The notes below the pieces were generated by a model. The model did not search any database. It had not been told where the DNA came from and was given only the letters and a program-made list of their open reading frames with translations. Positions 24,999 through 32,338 of a stretch of DNA of 32,338 bases are shown piece after piece. Location of the stretch: NCBI GenBank assembly GCA_015069495.1, contig SVIN01000021.1, forward strand, positions 1-32,338, given 5' to 3'. This stretch comes from Clostridiales bacterium (GTDB taxonomy: Bacteria; Bacillota; Clostridia; Christensenellales; Borkfalkiaceae). The position numbers were made by a program, and so were the translations under genes. Position 1 is the stretch's first letter, and each line of letters begins with the position of its first letter.

Positions 24999-27149
24999 TT
25001 ATTTTCTTAAAGAGTCCACGTCCACCAACTGTTTGGTTTTACGGGATTCTTCCGCTGCAAAAATACACAAATGACCGTTAATCGAATCATCCAATTTCGT
25101 GATAGAAAGCGAGCTTCTATCACCGTTAAGGTATGCAATCAAGTCATGCATAATCGCAAAGTCGCCGCCACTGTGACCGCCGTATTTTGCGTTGCTGATA
25201 ATTTTGTCTTTTACGCTGATTTCTTCCGCCGAACCGCTGAACGAACCGTCGATGTATTTGCGAAGGACAAACTTATCTTCTTCCAATTTACCTTCAATTT
25301 CGCCCGTAGTACCAACGATGTGGATATATCTATCCGCTTTCGTCGTACCGCCCACCAACGTGAACGAACAGGTCGAACCGTTTTTGAAAGAAACCATAAC
25401 GTTTTGTCTATCTACAAGGTCGCCCAAGTCGTCGTACGCACAACGGCCATAGATATCTTCTTTCAAGAATGCAAGCTTTTCTTCGTCCGTGATTTCGTCC
25501 AAAGGCTTGTTCAATCTATCCCAGGTCAAGAAAGGCATTGCGTTCATTTCCATGTAAAGTTTGATTGCCGAATAAGGACAGGTTCTTTCGTGTTTACATT
25601 GATAACAGAATTCCGTTGCTCCTTCGGGTTTCTTCGCGGAAATAAACTGCGAACGGCTGCCCATACTGAAAATTTTGTCGGGCTGCGTTTCGTTATTCAA
25701 CCAACAAACCAGGTCTAAATCGTGACAGCATTTTGCAAGCAAGAAGCCCGAACCGCAATTTTCTTCGCTGTTCCATTTACCGCGCGTATACGAAGTCAAA
25801 TAATGCGCCATGCAAACGTGTTCGTTCATTTCCATGGTCATAATTTCACCAATCACGCCTTCCGATAGCAATTTCTTTATCGTGCGGTAGTAAGGCGTAT
25901 AACGCAAAACGTGGCAAATGAATACGTTGCAACCGTTTTCATCCGCAAGACGTTTAATGTCCATCAATTCCTTTGCATTGGGAACGATGGGTTTTTCCAT
26001 CAACATGTGGTGCTTACCCGCAAGAATCTTCATCGCAGTTTCATAATGGTCTTGGTCCATCGTTGCATTTACGACGAAATCGCAAGCCACCTTTTTCGCT
26101 TCAAATTCATCAAAAGAAGCAAAGAGTTGTTCATCGGAAAGATTGTAACGTTTTTTCGCTTCCGCCAACTTGAAAGGGTTGGGGTCAACAACAGCGGCAA
26201 TTCCAAATTCCTCAGGACAATCTAAGCTGTAATCTGCGTAGACTTGCCCTCTGTTACCATAGCCGACAATCGCCGCCCATAATTTTTTCTTTTCCATAAT
26301 TTTACTTCCATTAAATTTTTTATTTAAGCCATCATTGGCGGTTGCTTTAAAATTGTTGCTTCCGTTGTCCGCTTTGAATTTTTTCAATACGCGGTAATAG
26401 GTTTCCATACTGTTAAACCCGCAACGGGATACAATTTCTTTTAAAGTATATCGCTTTTCCCAAACCTTACGCATTTCCACCACTTTTCGAATGCGGACGC
26501 CGTTGACGTATTCGTTCAAGTTCGTCCCCGCCGTCTTATTGAAAAGCGCGGAAAAATAATTTTCACTGTAACCAAATTTTTTTGCCAATACGGGTAAGCG
26601 AAGATCCTCACCGAAATGTTCGGCAATATAATCGCTGACCTTGATAAAAAATTCTTTATTGGCGTTTTTCGCCTTTTTGCGCAATAGACCGCTGTCGTAC
26701 AAAATCCCCATAAGCGAATCAACAAACCCGCTTTTTTGTAACACGTTAAAGCTGTCAAATTTAGCGTACGCCCCCGTAATATGCCGCATCATTTCTTCCC
26801 ATACTTCCTGCGAAGGATGTAAGAAATTACTAAATTCGGTATCAGAGTCCAATATATGTGAAAAATACTCTTTACTAATAACCAAAATATACGCGGCGGC
26901 ATTGCCTACATATTCATAATGATGGGTGTCATAGCTGTTGACAATGAACACTTCCCCCGCATTGATTTCTTCCGTGCAGTTGTTCACCATGCAACGCATG
27001 CAGCCTTTATATACGACCAACACTTCCAAGGATTGGTGCACGTGCAAACCCGCAAAACGGTAGTGCACGGCATCCATATCCGGAAAATGCTGAAAGTAAA
27101 TATAATCGGGCGCGTCAGCGCTTTGTTCATACAATTCTTCCCGTCTCAA
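24999..27149 (-). CDS. In-frame fusion: AraC-family regulator + Gfo/Idh/MocA oxidoreductase, 716 aa
   Basis: Residues 1-270 are an AraC-type transcription factor: a cupin sensor domain (HVHQSLEVLVVYKG, residues 36-49; GEVFIVNSYDTHH, 65-77) and a two-helix-turn-helix DNA-binding domain (about 168-268, with GYSENYFSALF and CGFNSMETYYRVLKKF). Residues 285-716 are a complete NAD(P)-dependent Gfo/Idh/MocA oxidoreductase: GYGNRG (296-301), the catalytic MEKP with Lys386, CCHDLDL (474-480), and a Cys cluster at 515, 518, 524 and 570. A short polar linker joins them. The start is a TTG whose TTGA overlaps the permease stop. An internal ATG (Met285) has GGAAG seven bases upstream, so a separate oxidoreductase may also be made. 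The regulator probably senses the imported sugar and controls this locus; the oxidoreductase probably oxidises or epimerises a derived sugar. Confidence 0.85.
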   Translation of the reverse strand: MRREELYEQSADAPDYIYFQHFPDMDAVHYRFAGLHVHQSLEVLVVYKGCMRCMVNNCTEEINAGEVFIVNSYDTHHYEYVGNAAAYILVISKEYFSHILDSDTEFSNFLHPSQEVWEEMMRHITGAYAKFDSFNVLQKSGFVDSLMGILYDSGLLRKKAKNANKEFFIKVSDYIAEHFGEDLRLPVLAKKFGYSENYFSALFNKTAGTNLNEYVNGVRIRKVVEMRKVWEKRYTLKEIVSRCGFNSMETYYRVLKKFKADNGSNNFKATANDGLNKKFNGSKIMEKKKLWAAIVGYGNRGQVYADYSLDCPEEFGIAAVVDPNPFKLAEAKKRYNLSDEQLFASFDEFEAKKVACDFVVNATMDQDHYETAMKILAGKHHMLMEKPIVPNAKELMDIKRLADENGCNVFICHVLRYTPYYRTIKKLLSEGVIGEIMTMEMNEHVCMAHYLTSYTRGKWNSEENCGSGFLLAKCCHDLDLVCWLNNETQPDKIFSMGSRSQFISAKKPEGATEFCYQCKHERTCPYSAIKLYMEMNAMPFLTWDRLNKPLDEITDEEKLAFLKEDIYGRCAYDDLGDLVDRQNVMVSFKNGSTCSFTLVGGTTKADRYIHIVGTTGEIEGKLEEDKFVLRKYIDGSFSGSAEEISVKDKIISNAKYGGHSGGDFAIMHDLIAYLNGDRSSLSITKLDDSINGHLCIFAAEESRKTKQLVDVDSLRK
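26305..26309 (-). promoter_or_regulatory. Possible internal ribosome-binding site at the fusion junction
   Basis: GGAAG on the minus strand lies 7 nt before the ATG of Met285 (26295-26297), exactly where the oxidoreductase half begins. It is weaker than AGGAGG. Confidence 0.45.
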
Positions 27150-28024
27150 AGTTTGATACCTGCCGCGAAGTCACCGCTGCTGAAGAATTTCATACTGATT
27201 GCCGACGTGAAGATCAACGGTATACTGGAGAGGATATACATTGCATACATCGCGCCCTTCATCCCTTGCGTGCCCGTCATACTCTTACTGAAGACACCCT
27301 GCGAAATCAACATTTGAGGCATCAACATAATGGTTTCAGGCTCACCCAAAATCAACTGGGGCCATAAGAAATCGTTGTATAATGAACTGAAGGAACCTAC
27401 TAATTTATATAAAATAATAGGAAGTGCAAGAGGAATTGTCAACTTAAAGTAAATATCCACGTCGCTTGCACCTTCGATTTGCGCGCTTTCATAAATGGAG
27501 CGAGGTTGCTGACCAAAGAAAGTACGGAATAAGAACAAACCACCTACCTGACCGCCCGCAAGAACGGGAAGCAAATACCCGATATAGGTGTTGTATAATC
27601 CTACTCTTCTCATGAACGGTACCAAGATAGGCATACCCATGATAGAGGGAAGCAACATAATCGAAATGTAGGTAAAGAAGATTGTTTCTTTAAAATGGAA
27701 GTCTTTGTACGTAAAGATGTACGCCAAAATGGTACCCAAAATACAATCGACGATGGAACCAACAATCGTAATCATTACCGTACGGAACAGAGCCCCGTGG
27801 ATTGCATCCCACGCCGCGCCAAAGTTCACGCTGATATTTGCACCGATTGTACTTAATTCGGGTAAAGCAAAGATGTTTCTCTCGATTACGTTAGATGATT
27901 TAAACGCGTTGATAAACGTAATAAATAATGGAATCAAAGAGAAGATGGTACATACAGTAACCCAAGCAATAACCAAAATTTGGGTTTGTAATCTGTCAGA
28001 TCTTTTTAATGCTACTGATTTCAT
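27146..28024 (-). CDS. Carbohydrate ABC transporter permease, MalG/CUT1 type, 292 aa
   Basis: The inner-membrane permease subunit of a sugar ABC importer. About six hydrophobic segments are readable; the conserved EAA-type loop that docks the ATPase is ESAQIEGASDVDIYFKLTIP. The length is typical of MalG-like subunits. It starts one base after the stop of the partner permease, and its own stop overlaps the regulator's TTG start, so all are translated from one transcript. Together with the 825-aa permease and the binding lipoprotein it forms a transporter for an oligosaccharide; the substrate cannot be deduced. No ATPase gene is present in the window. Confidence 0.93.
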   Translation of the reverse strand: MKSVALKRSDRLQTQILVIAWVTVCTIFSLIPLFITFINAFKSSNVIERNIFALPELSTIGANISVNFGAAWDAIHGALFRTVMITIVGSIVDCILGTILAYIFTYKDFHFKETIFFTYISIMLLPSIMGMPILVPFMRRVGLYNTYIGYLLPVLAGGQVGGLFLFRTFFGQQPRSIYESAQIEGASDVDIYFKLTIPLALPIILYKLVGSFSSLYNDFLWPQLILGEPETIMLMPQMLISQGVFSKSMTGTQGMKGAMYAMYILSSIPLIFTSAISMKFFSSGDFAAGIKL

Positions 28025-28025
28025 A

Positions 28026-30503
28026 TTACGCCACCTGATTATCCTTTGTCTGTACGCGCATATTGATCATCGTTGCAAAGAACAAGAAGATGAACAATAC
28101 CGTTGCGTATGCAGACGCTCGACCATAGTTGTTGCCTGTTACGTAGAGATACATACTGTGTACGGGTGTTTTGACACCTGCGTCCCCCGCTTCCGTCATG
28201 TAGGTTCGTCCGAAGTTTTGTACCGAGGAAATAAACGTCATGATGAAGACGTATTTAATCTGTGCCAAAATCAAAGGAATGTCAATGAAGACGAAACGCT
28301 TGATAACGGTGATGCCGTCCAATTCTGCCGCTTCATAATAACTGTCGGGAACGTTCATCATCGCGCCATAGAAAATGAGGTACGAACCGACGAACGGGAA
28401 GCCCATCATAATCAGCGACCATTTGATCATGGCAGGATTTTCCATGTTGGTCAAGAACCCTAATTCGGGGTTGGGATTTGCACCGTTTAAGAAGTCCAAC
28501 AACTTGTTTACTACACCGTACGTACCCAAGATACCTTCGCGCCACAACAAGGTGTTTGCAACACCAGGGATGATGCCAGGGATGAAAAGCAACGTTCTCA
28601 TCAACGAGGAATAGCTCTTGTTGCGCATAATCGTCAAGAAGAATGCGAAAATCAACGGAGGTAACAACGCCGTCGTTAAATCGCTTGCAAGGAAAAGGAA
28701 CATGTTGATAAATTCCTTTAAAGCGTCAGGCGTTTGGAACATGTACTTGTAATGCGCAAAGCCGTTCCACAACCGTACGGGTCTTTCCGAGGTGTAATCG
28801 AAGAAAGACAAACTGATTGCCCCGATTGCGGGGTAGAAACAGAAGAGCGCAACAAGGCTCATCGTCGCAAGAATAATCGTATAGATAATCCATTGCTTTC
28901 TGATCCCGCGCATAACGTACATGAACTTATCTGAATAACCTGGCTTAAACAAGCAAAGGCATGCAAACAACAATACGATTGCCGTTGCAACAATAACAAT
29001 AAACGTCACAGTTTTCAATGCTTGCAAGGTCAGCTGGTTTTCTCTGCCCACAAGGGATGCTTGACGTAAAATATACGCGCCTGCTTCCGCTTCGTAAGGG
29101 TTGTGATACATATAATAAATCGTTTCGCCGTCAGCACTTTGAGCAATTGATTTGATATCGTATTCAAAATCCGACGTAAACGTAAGAGTTTTCGTGTTTA
29201 AGTCAAGACGAGACATTTGGTCGTCTTTAGAATAAATAATATAGGCAACGTTTAATACCTTGCTGTAGAAGAGGGTATTACCGTTTGCTTCGGGAAGCTT
29301 GGGTAAAATAATCCCCGAGTTTTCCTGTTCCACGTGCAAATTGAACTTAGGACGAGCGTTTTTCGCAGTGAAATCTTGCCCTGCGTCCACCGTAACGAGT
29401 TCAACGCCAGACGTTGCGATATAATATTTATTTTCGCTTGCTACGTACGCACAGCCTCTGTATTGAACCCCGCCGTCGGAGCCAAACAGGTTGTACAAGT
29501 TTTTATCGAACGCACCGCCTTCCATGGTGACAACACCAGTGGAATATTCGTAGGATTTCAGACCCGCCGAAGCGTAATCCTTCACCAATTGCGCGCTTGC
29601 CTTTTTCTGAAGGCTCAATTTCGCTTGTCTTTTTGCGTATTCAACAACTTCGGCATCTTTGATTTCTTCGCCTTTTGCCGTCAACTCGGCTACTCTTTCC
29701 TCATACACCTTTTGATACTCTTCATCATAAGACGAGCTTTCAAGGGTTTTGTATCTTGCTTCACACAAATCCTTCCAATTATTTTGGGTAGAGTCAACAG
29801 CAATACGATACAAGCCGTCGCCAAATACGATATACGCGTATTCGATGCCGCCTTGTTCCATAATTTCAAAGGATAATACGCTCAAATTTTGTGCGGGCGT
29901 TAAGGTGATTTCACTGCCGCTTTGCGTGGGCGTATATACGTGGCCGCTGGAAAGAAGGTTTGCCTGTAAGCCGCCTTCTGCCTTCCAATTGTATTTCTTT
30001 AAGCAAGCATATTTAACGTCACGTTCTAACACGTAAACGTAATCGCCTTTTTCCATCAAACCGTAAATACCGTTTCTCAGTTTTACGTAGTCCTTGATCT
30101 CGATTTTACCATTCGTTTCCGTTAAACGGAACAAGTAACCGCCGTCGGTCGTCGCCCAAATATTGGGGCTGCCCGGCTCCACCTGTACTTTATCTGTCTT
30201 AGTACCGATATTCGCCAAATTATTGTCATTGGCATAATCAATCAAGTTGATGGAGGATTTGTATTCCTCATTCGCAGTTATATGGGCAATCTCGCCTTTG
30301 CTTGTTGCCCCGTAAAAATCATTTTCAACCATTGCGACTGACGTAAAATTGCCCGAAGGCGCCGCAACGACCGAAGTCTTGGGCAACAATGCGCCCAAGA
30401 CGATCGATGCGATAATCGCAAGTAATAAAAGGGTAGCGGAAATAATGGCAACCCATTTACTCGGTTTTGACTGTTTTTCAACAGTTATTTCCGTTTGTTT
30501 CAT
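28026..30503 (-). CDS. ABC transporter permease, MalF/CUT1 type, with a large N-terminal extracytoplasmic domain, 825 aa
   Basis: The partner permease of the importer. Residues 535-825 are an ordinary CUT1 permease with EAA loop YYEAAELDGITVIKRFVFID (723-742). Ahead of it stand a membrane helix (17-40), about 455 residues predicted outside the membrane (41-496), and a second helix (497-520). The outer domain has recurring short beta motifs with DGGYLFRL, GDGLYRIAV and GVELVTVD cores, suggesting a beta-propeller-like fold, and contains one charged helical insertion (about 245-312). Usual MalF-type proteins are roughly 290-520 residues, so this is unusually long. A role in docking the binding protein or sensing the ligand is only a suggestion. 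GAGG lies five bases before the ATG. Confidence 0.9.
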   Translation of the reverse strand: MKQTEITVEKQSKPSKWVAIISATLLLLAIIASIVLGALLPKTSVVAAPSGNFTSVAMVENDFYGATSKGEIAHITANEEYKSSINLIDYANDNNLANIGTKTDKVQVEPGSPNIWATTDGGYLFRLTETNGKIEIKDYVKLRNGIYGLMEKGDYVYVLERDVKYACLKKYNWKAEGGLQANLLSSGHVYTPTQSGSEITLTPAQNLSVLSFEIMEQGGIEYAYIVFGDGLYRIAVDSTQNNWKDLCEARYKTLESSSYDEEYQKVYEERVAELTAKGEEIKDAEVVEYAKRQAKLSLQKKASAQLVKDYASAGLKSYEYSTGVVTMEGGAFDKNLYNLFGSDGGVQYRGCAYVASENKYYIATSGVELVTVDAGQDFTAKNARPKFNLHVEQENSGIILPKLPEANGNTLFYSKVLNVAYIIYSKDDQMSRLDLNTKTLTFTSDFEYDIKSIAQSADGETIYYMYHNPYEAEAGAYILRQASLVGRENQLTLQALKTVTFIVIVATAIVLLFACLCLFKPGYSDKFMYVMRGIRKQWIIYTIILATMSLVALFCFYPAIGAISLSFFDYTSERPVRLWNGFAHYKYMFQTPDALKEFINMFLFLASDLTTALLPPLIFAFFLTIMRNKSYSSLMRTLLFIPGIIPGVANTLLWREGILGTYGVVNKLLDFLNGANPNPELGFLTNMENPAMIKWSLIMMGFPFVGSYLIFYGAMMNVPDSYYEAAELDGITVIKRFVFIDIPLILAQIKYVFIMTFISSVQNFGRTYMTEAGDAGVKTPVHSMYLYVTGNNYGRASAYATVLFIFLFFATMINMRVQTKDNQVA

Positions 30504-30528
30504 AAAAACCTCAAAGCTTTTAATTTAT

Positions 30529-30569
30529 CAAGGCTACGCAAACATGATATTTTTGTATACGTAGCCTTG
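30529..30569 (-). promoter_or_regulatory. Intercistronic hairpin between binding-protein and permease genes
   Basis: A 10-bp perfect stem, CAAGGCTACG (30529-30538) with CGTAGCCTTG (30560-30569), has a 21-nt loop. It lacks a T tract, so it is more likely an RNA-stabilising or processing element than a terminator, as known between malE and malF. Confidence 0.55.
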
Positions 30570-30606
30570 CCTTGTGTTCATAAATTTCTAAAATTCAAAA
30601 ATGGAA

Positions 30607-32337
30607 TTAGAGTGATTCGTTGCCTTCACGATTATTACGAAGGTTAACGTCTTTACCATAGGTAGCGCAATAGGTAATCCAGTCTTTATCCATTGCATCT
30701 GCCCAATCACCCATGAAGGTTGCCGTATCATACGTTTCGGTGGTAAGGTACTTCTTCCAACCGCTTACAGACAAGTCAGACGTTTCTTTTTCATCTTGGA
30801 AACCACGAATCAAGTTGGAGATGTAAGGGTTGCTGTCTACAAGACCGTTGAAGGTAATCTTTTCCGTAGCGAAGAAAGTTTTCCATGCTTCGGGAATTAC
30901 CACGTAATCGTTTACAACCGTCGTCATACCCATGGGTACCGCGCCAGCTTTATTCAATGCATCATAGTAGATGGATTGACCGTAAGGAGATACAACAAAC
31001 TTGATAAAGTCAAGGTTCAATGCGTCTTGTTCTGCATTGTGCTTCAAGATGGAAAGGTAACCACCGTTGCCGCCTACGTCACGAAGAGCCGTATCATTAG
31101 GAATAAAGTTACCTTCGCTGATCATTGCGGGATAATCGAAGAAGTCTACCTTGAAATCAGCCGTTTCGCTTGCTTGGAACTTCAAGCCTGCACCTGCATA
31201 GTCAAGGAAAATCTGAGGAGAGTTTTTACCTTCCGACTGCGTAGCAAACTTCGTACGAAGAACTGCCAAACCAGATTGCTGGCTGTCTGCAGCCGAGCTA
31301 CGAAGATAAGGTCTCATCTTTTGGAACTGTTCAATAAATTCTTGATACTTTGCACTGCCAGGACCAACGTAATAGGAGGCATCTTGATATGCGAAGATGG
31401 AATAGTAGAACTTGCTTGCGCTAATACCATATTCCATATTTGCTTCAGGGTTGATATCCGCAGGATCGTAGACGAAGTTGTTGCTAAGCATAATGTTATC
31501 ATAGTCGTTTCTGTAGTAGTAGTCACCATATACACGAAGCAACCAAGTGAACTGCGAAGCAGAAATAGAGTCTTTGTCCAAAGCAATACCCAAAGGATTG
31601 TTGTAACCGGCCAATTCCATGTACTTACAAAGATCTATCATTTCATCCCAGTTTGCAGGGGTATCGCTTCCCGTATAACCTGCGCCCTTAGCAGCGTTAA
31701 CAGCTACGGTGTTTACGAACCATGCAGTCTGCAACCCTTCGCTGTTCATGATGAACGTACGTTCATTCGAACCGGATTTATCGGTAATGTATGCGTCTCT
31801 TTCCAAAACTTCGGACCAGTATCTCGTTTCACCGTCAATTGCACCCGCATAGGTGTTTTCATCATTAACAGCGCTGTACATGTTCATACAGTAGGTCTGC
31901 AAAGCGTCGCCTTGGAAAAGGTTACCCTGTACGATATCCCAATCACTGTTCTTATCTTGGATTTCATAGCTCAATCTTTCTTGATATGCGCTTGCGTCAA
32001 CGCTCGTGTTGTTCAATTCAACCGCTACGGCGTCACCGTGCAAACGTTCGTATTCAGCTGCCAATGCTTCCCAACCCTTCAACGTGTCTTCGAATACGAG
32101 TGCAACGTCGATTTTACCGCTCTTTCTTTCGGTCGTGCTGAGGGGAAGGTAACTTGCGTCAAAACCTGCGAGATCGGATTTGGGTGCAACAATCGTCTTG
32201 TTGGACGAACCAGCGCCACTAGAGTTAGAGCTGTCACTCGTACCGCCAACCGACGAGTCCGTCCCACCGCCACAGGCGCCAAACGTAAGCATACTTGCCA
32301 TAGCAATGCAGCTCAATGCCAAAAATTTCTTTTTCAT
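30607..32337 (-). CDS. Extracellular solute-binding lipoprotein of the ABC importer, 576 aa
   Basis: The substrate-capture subunit, anchored to the outer face of the membrane. The lipoprotein signal ends FGAC with Cys22, followed by a Gly/Ser/Asp linker. The following region shows the two-lobe solute-binding pattern of family 1 proteins: VALVFEDTLKGWEALAAEYERLHG (about 76-99, split here into a KIDVAL strand and a helix), then DWDIVQGNLFQ, TPANWDEMIDLCKYM, NGGYLSILKHNAEQ and FIKFVVSPYGQ. The length is somewhat above the 420-550 usual for sugar-binding members. The ATG is one base from the window's right edge, so the promoter, ribosome site and any upstream ATPase are not visible. It heads the operon seen here. 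Confidence 0.92.
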   Translation of the reverse strand: MKKKFLALSCIAMASMLTFGACGGGTDSSVGGTSDSSNSSGAGSSNKTIVAPKSDLAGFDASYLPLSTTERKSGKIDVALVFEDTLKGWEALAAEYERLHGDAVAVELNNTSVDASAYQERLSYEIQDKNSDWDIVQGNLFQGDALQTYCMNMYSAVNDENTYAGAIDGETRYWSEVLERDAYITDKSGSNERTFIMNSEGLQTAWFVNTVAVNAAKGAGYTGSDTPANWDEMIDLCKYMELAGYNNPLGIALDKDSISASQFTWLLRVYGDYYYRNDYDNIMLSNNFVYDPADINPEANMEYGISASKFYYSIFAYQDASYYVGPGSAKYQEFIEQFQKMRPYLRSSAADSQQSGLAVLRTKFATQSEGKNSPQIFLDYAGAGLKFQASETADFKVDFFDYPAMISEGNFIPNDTALRDVGGNGGYLSILKHNAEQDALNLDFIKFVVSPYGQSIYYDALNKAGAVPMGMTTVVNDYVVIPEAWKTFFATEKITFNGLVDSNPYISNLIRGFQDEKETSDLSVSGWKKYLTTETYDTATFMGDWADAMDKDWITYCATYGKDVNLRNNREGNESL

Positions 32338-32338
32338 C

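Noticed and set aside
30529-30569. Rho-independent terminator after the solute-binding gene
   Set aside because: The stem is good but no T run follows on the minus strand, and the transporter genes downstream have no visible promoter of their own.

Overview
The window looks like chromosomal DNA of an anaerobic, fermentative Gram-positive bacterium of the Clostridia type, probably a gut commensal. The evidence is a pyruvate:ferredoxin oxidoreductase, a formate/nitrite-family channel, a clostridial-type glutamate dehydrogenase, AGGAGG-like ribosome sites with TTGACA/TATAAT promoters, Ser/Thr-rich lipoproteins, InlB-type (Listeria-Bacteroides) repeats and C-terminal hydrophobic anchors ending in a run of lysines. 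I cannot fix the genus from sequence alone.

Layout. 1-1080: the 3' end of nifJ and a convergent [2Fe-2S] BFD-like gene. 1113-7250: a leftward unit of a 35-codon small ORF followed by a 1950-aa secreted modular protein. 7345-12826: housekeeping and metabolic genes, namely an FNT channel, a ferritin-like diiron protein, phosphofructokinase, a tRNA-Arg(CCU) followed in the genome by a second copy broken by an insertion in its T loop, and gdhA. 12827-13250: gene-free, repeat-rich DNA with a 20-bp-period array of small hairpins and two copies of a 45-50 bp dispersed repeat. 13280-32337: a leftward locus that appears dedicated to binding, processing and importing a complex glycan or glycoconjugate.

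The large locus reads, in transcription order: solute-binding lipoprotein, two ABC permeases (the first with an unusual ~455-residue extracytoplasmic domain), an in-frame fusion of an AraC-type regulator with a Gfo/Idh/MocA oxidoreductase, a lipoprotein of InlB-like repeats and probable jelly-roll modules, a membrane-anchored SGNH hydrolase, and two paralogous lipoproteins. After a separate promoter comes a 1368-aa membrane-anchored surface protein. Genes from the binding protein to the second paralogous lipoprotein are spaced by 103 nt or less, mostly by 24 nt or less. No ABC ATPase is present, which fits CUT1 systems that share a general ATPase.

The most notable thread is that one unrecognised ~500-residue domain occurs three times: in two adjacent lipoproteins (564 and 559 aa) and at the C-terminus of the 1950-aa secreted protein ~10 kb away. 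A second set of ~120-150-residue modules is shared between the 1950-aa and 1368-aa proteins. Together with a pair of 13-bp direct repeats exactly 21 bp apart upstream of the 1368-aa gene's promoter (the geometry expected of an AraC-family operator), this suggests a coordinated and possibly undescribed extracellular glycan-handling system. That functional reading is inference; the repeats, fusions and gene order are seen directly.
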